Assembly: GCA_013205605.1 (NCBI GenBank)
Contig: JABMMK010000378.1
Coordinates: 1-12,832, forward strand
Origin: Cytophagales bacterium
GTDB lineage: Bacteria > Bacteroidota > Bacteroidia > Cytophagales > Spirosomataceae
Direction of reading: 5' to 3'
Length of the DNA: 12,832 bases
Notes under the pieces: model-generated
What the model saw: the letters and a program-made list of their open reading frames with translations, nothing else
Database searches by the model: none
What the model was told of the DNA's origin: nothing
Program-made: the position numbers and the translations under genes
Shown: positions 12,166-12,832 of the stretch, in pieces
How the letters are laid out: each line of letters starts with the position of its first letter
Numbering within the stretch: the first letter of the stretch is position 1

Positions 12166-12832
12166 TCAAAAAATCGCTCATGGAAATTGACCAAAAATAA
12201 TTCGTGTGTGGACCGGGTGATTGCCGTATAAAGCCAACGAATATACTCAGCGTCGATTTGTTCCTCTTTTAAATATCCTTGATCTACAAAAACAGCGCCC
12301 CACTGGCCACCTTGTGACTTGTGGCACGTTAATGCATAGGCGAATTTTACTTGTAAAGCATTTAAATAGGGGTCTTTTTTAATGGCCTCCGTACGCTCTT
12401 TCTTTTTGGTGATATGCGCATAATCGTTGCAAACGGAATCATACAATTTTTTGTTCCCCTCTTTTCCCAAGGCTGATTCGGATGAATGCAAGGTGTCTAA
12501 GAGTATTTTTGCCTCAACTTCAGGATGTTCCTCATAATCACAAAGCCTTAAAGACACTTGTAAAAATCGGAAACCATGCATCTCTTCTTCTTTTTTGATT
12601 TTCATCACTTCCACAAAATCACCATTCGCCAAAAATCCAGCGGGGGAATCTTCGTCTAGCCAATGGTAATTATTACGTACAATCATGAGTAAATCTCCAC
12701 TTGAAATTTCATCTTCTTGATATAAAATGGTGCGCCTAACAAATTGATTGTACATTACGGCGCTTTTGTTCGAACGCGTTAATAGAATCGTATTTTCTTT
12801 GCCAAACTTCCGAAATGCATAATGCATGCCAT
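12162..12832 (-). CDS. RecD-like superfamily 1 DNA helicase, C-terminal part, cut by the window edge
   Basis: The frame is open through the right edge, so the ATG at 12827 is internal and the N-terminal ATPase motifs (Walker A and B) lie outside. About 223 residues are visible. From the internal Met the recognisable parts are TILLTRSNKSAVMYNQ (13-28), the GDLLMIVRNNYHWL segment (44-57), GFLANGDFVEV (64-74), ALTCHKSQGGQW (165-176), which corresponds to the UvrD_C_2 region, and WLYTAITRS (198-206), helicase motif VI with its arginine. This matches the approximately 470-residue AAA/RecD-like helicases common in Bacteroidota, with a presumed role in DNA repair or recombination. The protein ends normally (VNFHERFFD). 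It converges with ald across 129 nt. Confidence 0.85.
   Translation of the reverse strand, partial: GMHYAFRKFGKENTILLTRSNKSAVMYNQFVRRTILYQEDEISSGDLLMIVRNNYHWLDEDSPAGFLANGDFVEVMKIKKEEEMHGFRFLQVSLRLCDYEEHPEVEAKILLDTLHSSESALGKEGNKKLYDSVCNDYAHITKKKERTEAIKKDPYLNALQVKFAYALTCHKSQGGQWGAVFVDQGYLKEEQIDAEYIRWLYTAITRSTHELFLVNFHERFFD

Noticed and set aside
1..12832. Complete polysaccharide utilisation locus, prophage, insertion sequence or CRISPR array
   Set aside because: No SusC/SusD, lyase, transposase, integrase, phage structural gene, terminal inverted repeats or regularly spaced repeats were found. Only one gene is phage-like.

Overview
The window reads as a chromosomal segment from a member of the Bacteroidota, most likely a Cytophagales-type bacterium. 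Supporting signs are the AT-rich base composition, promoter boxes of the TAnnTTTG type, start codons without clear Shine-Dalgarno sequences, and several proteins of Bacteroidota type (secreted S1 sulfatase, GH105 hydrolase, DUF4105 protein, secreted Xaa-Pro peptidase). The phylum is a confident inference; the order is a guess. I see no insertion sequence, CRISPR array or integrase.

Layout. (1) 1-623: the 5' part of kduI on the minus strand, running off the left edge, and a divergent promoter region. (2) 598-2418: a gene of unknown function whose protein resembles phage-encoded endonuclease-like proteins, overlapping an unusually short miaA, then tRNA-Ser(UGA) with its own promoter and terminator. 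(3) 2519-8331: a compact plus-strand run of six genes with gaps of 14 nt or less: rsmI, a DUF4105 membrane protein, a threonine aldolase, L-rhamnose mutarotase, a secreted GH105-type unsaturated uronyl hydrolase and a secreted S1 sulfatase. It ends at a strong hairpin that also serves the convergent gene. (4) 8351-10744, minus strand: a secreted Xaa-Pro aminopeptidase, ssrA (tmRNA) and an Lrp/AsnC regulator. (5) 10745-12032: a dyad-rich divergent promoter region and alanine dehydrogenase (ald). (6) 12033-12832: a short possible gene remnant, then the C-terminal part of a RecD-like helicase running off the right edge.

How the genes fit together. kduI, rhaM, the GH105 enzyme and the sulfatase form a plausible route for a rhamnose- and uronate-containing, possibly sulfated polysaccharide. 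The sulfatase removes sulfate, the GH105 enzyme releases unsaturated uronate from lyase products, KduI isomerises the resulting ketouronate, and RhaM interconverts rhamnose anomers. No SusC/SusD pair, lyase or transporter lies in the window, so this is at most a satellite of a polysaccharide utilisation locus. miaA, tRNA-Ser(UGA), rsmI and ssrA are translation-related. The Lrp-family regulator diverging from ald is the classic arrangement for alanine-responsive control of ald.

No wholly new system is evident. The items most worth checking are the short MiaA, the phage-like gene beside it, the terminator-like hairpin in the ald leader, the dyads between lrp and ald, and the small coding-like remnant after the helicase gene.
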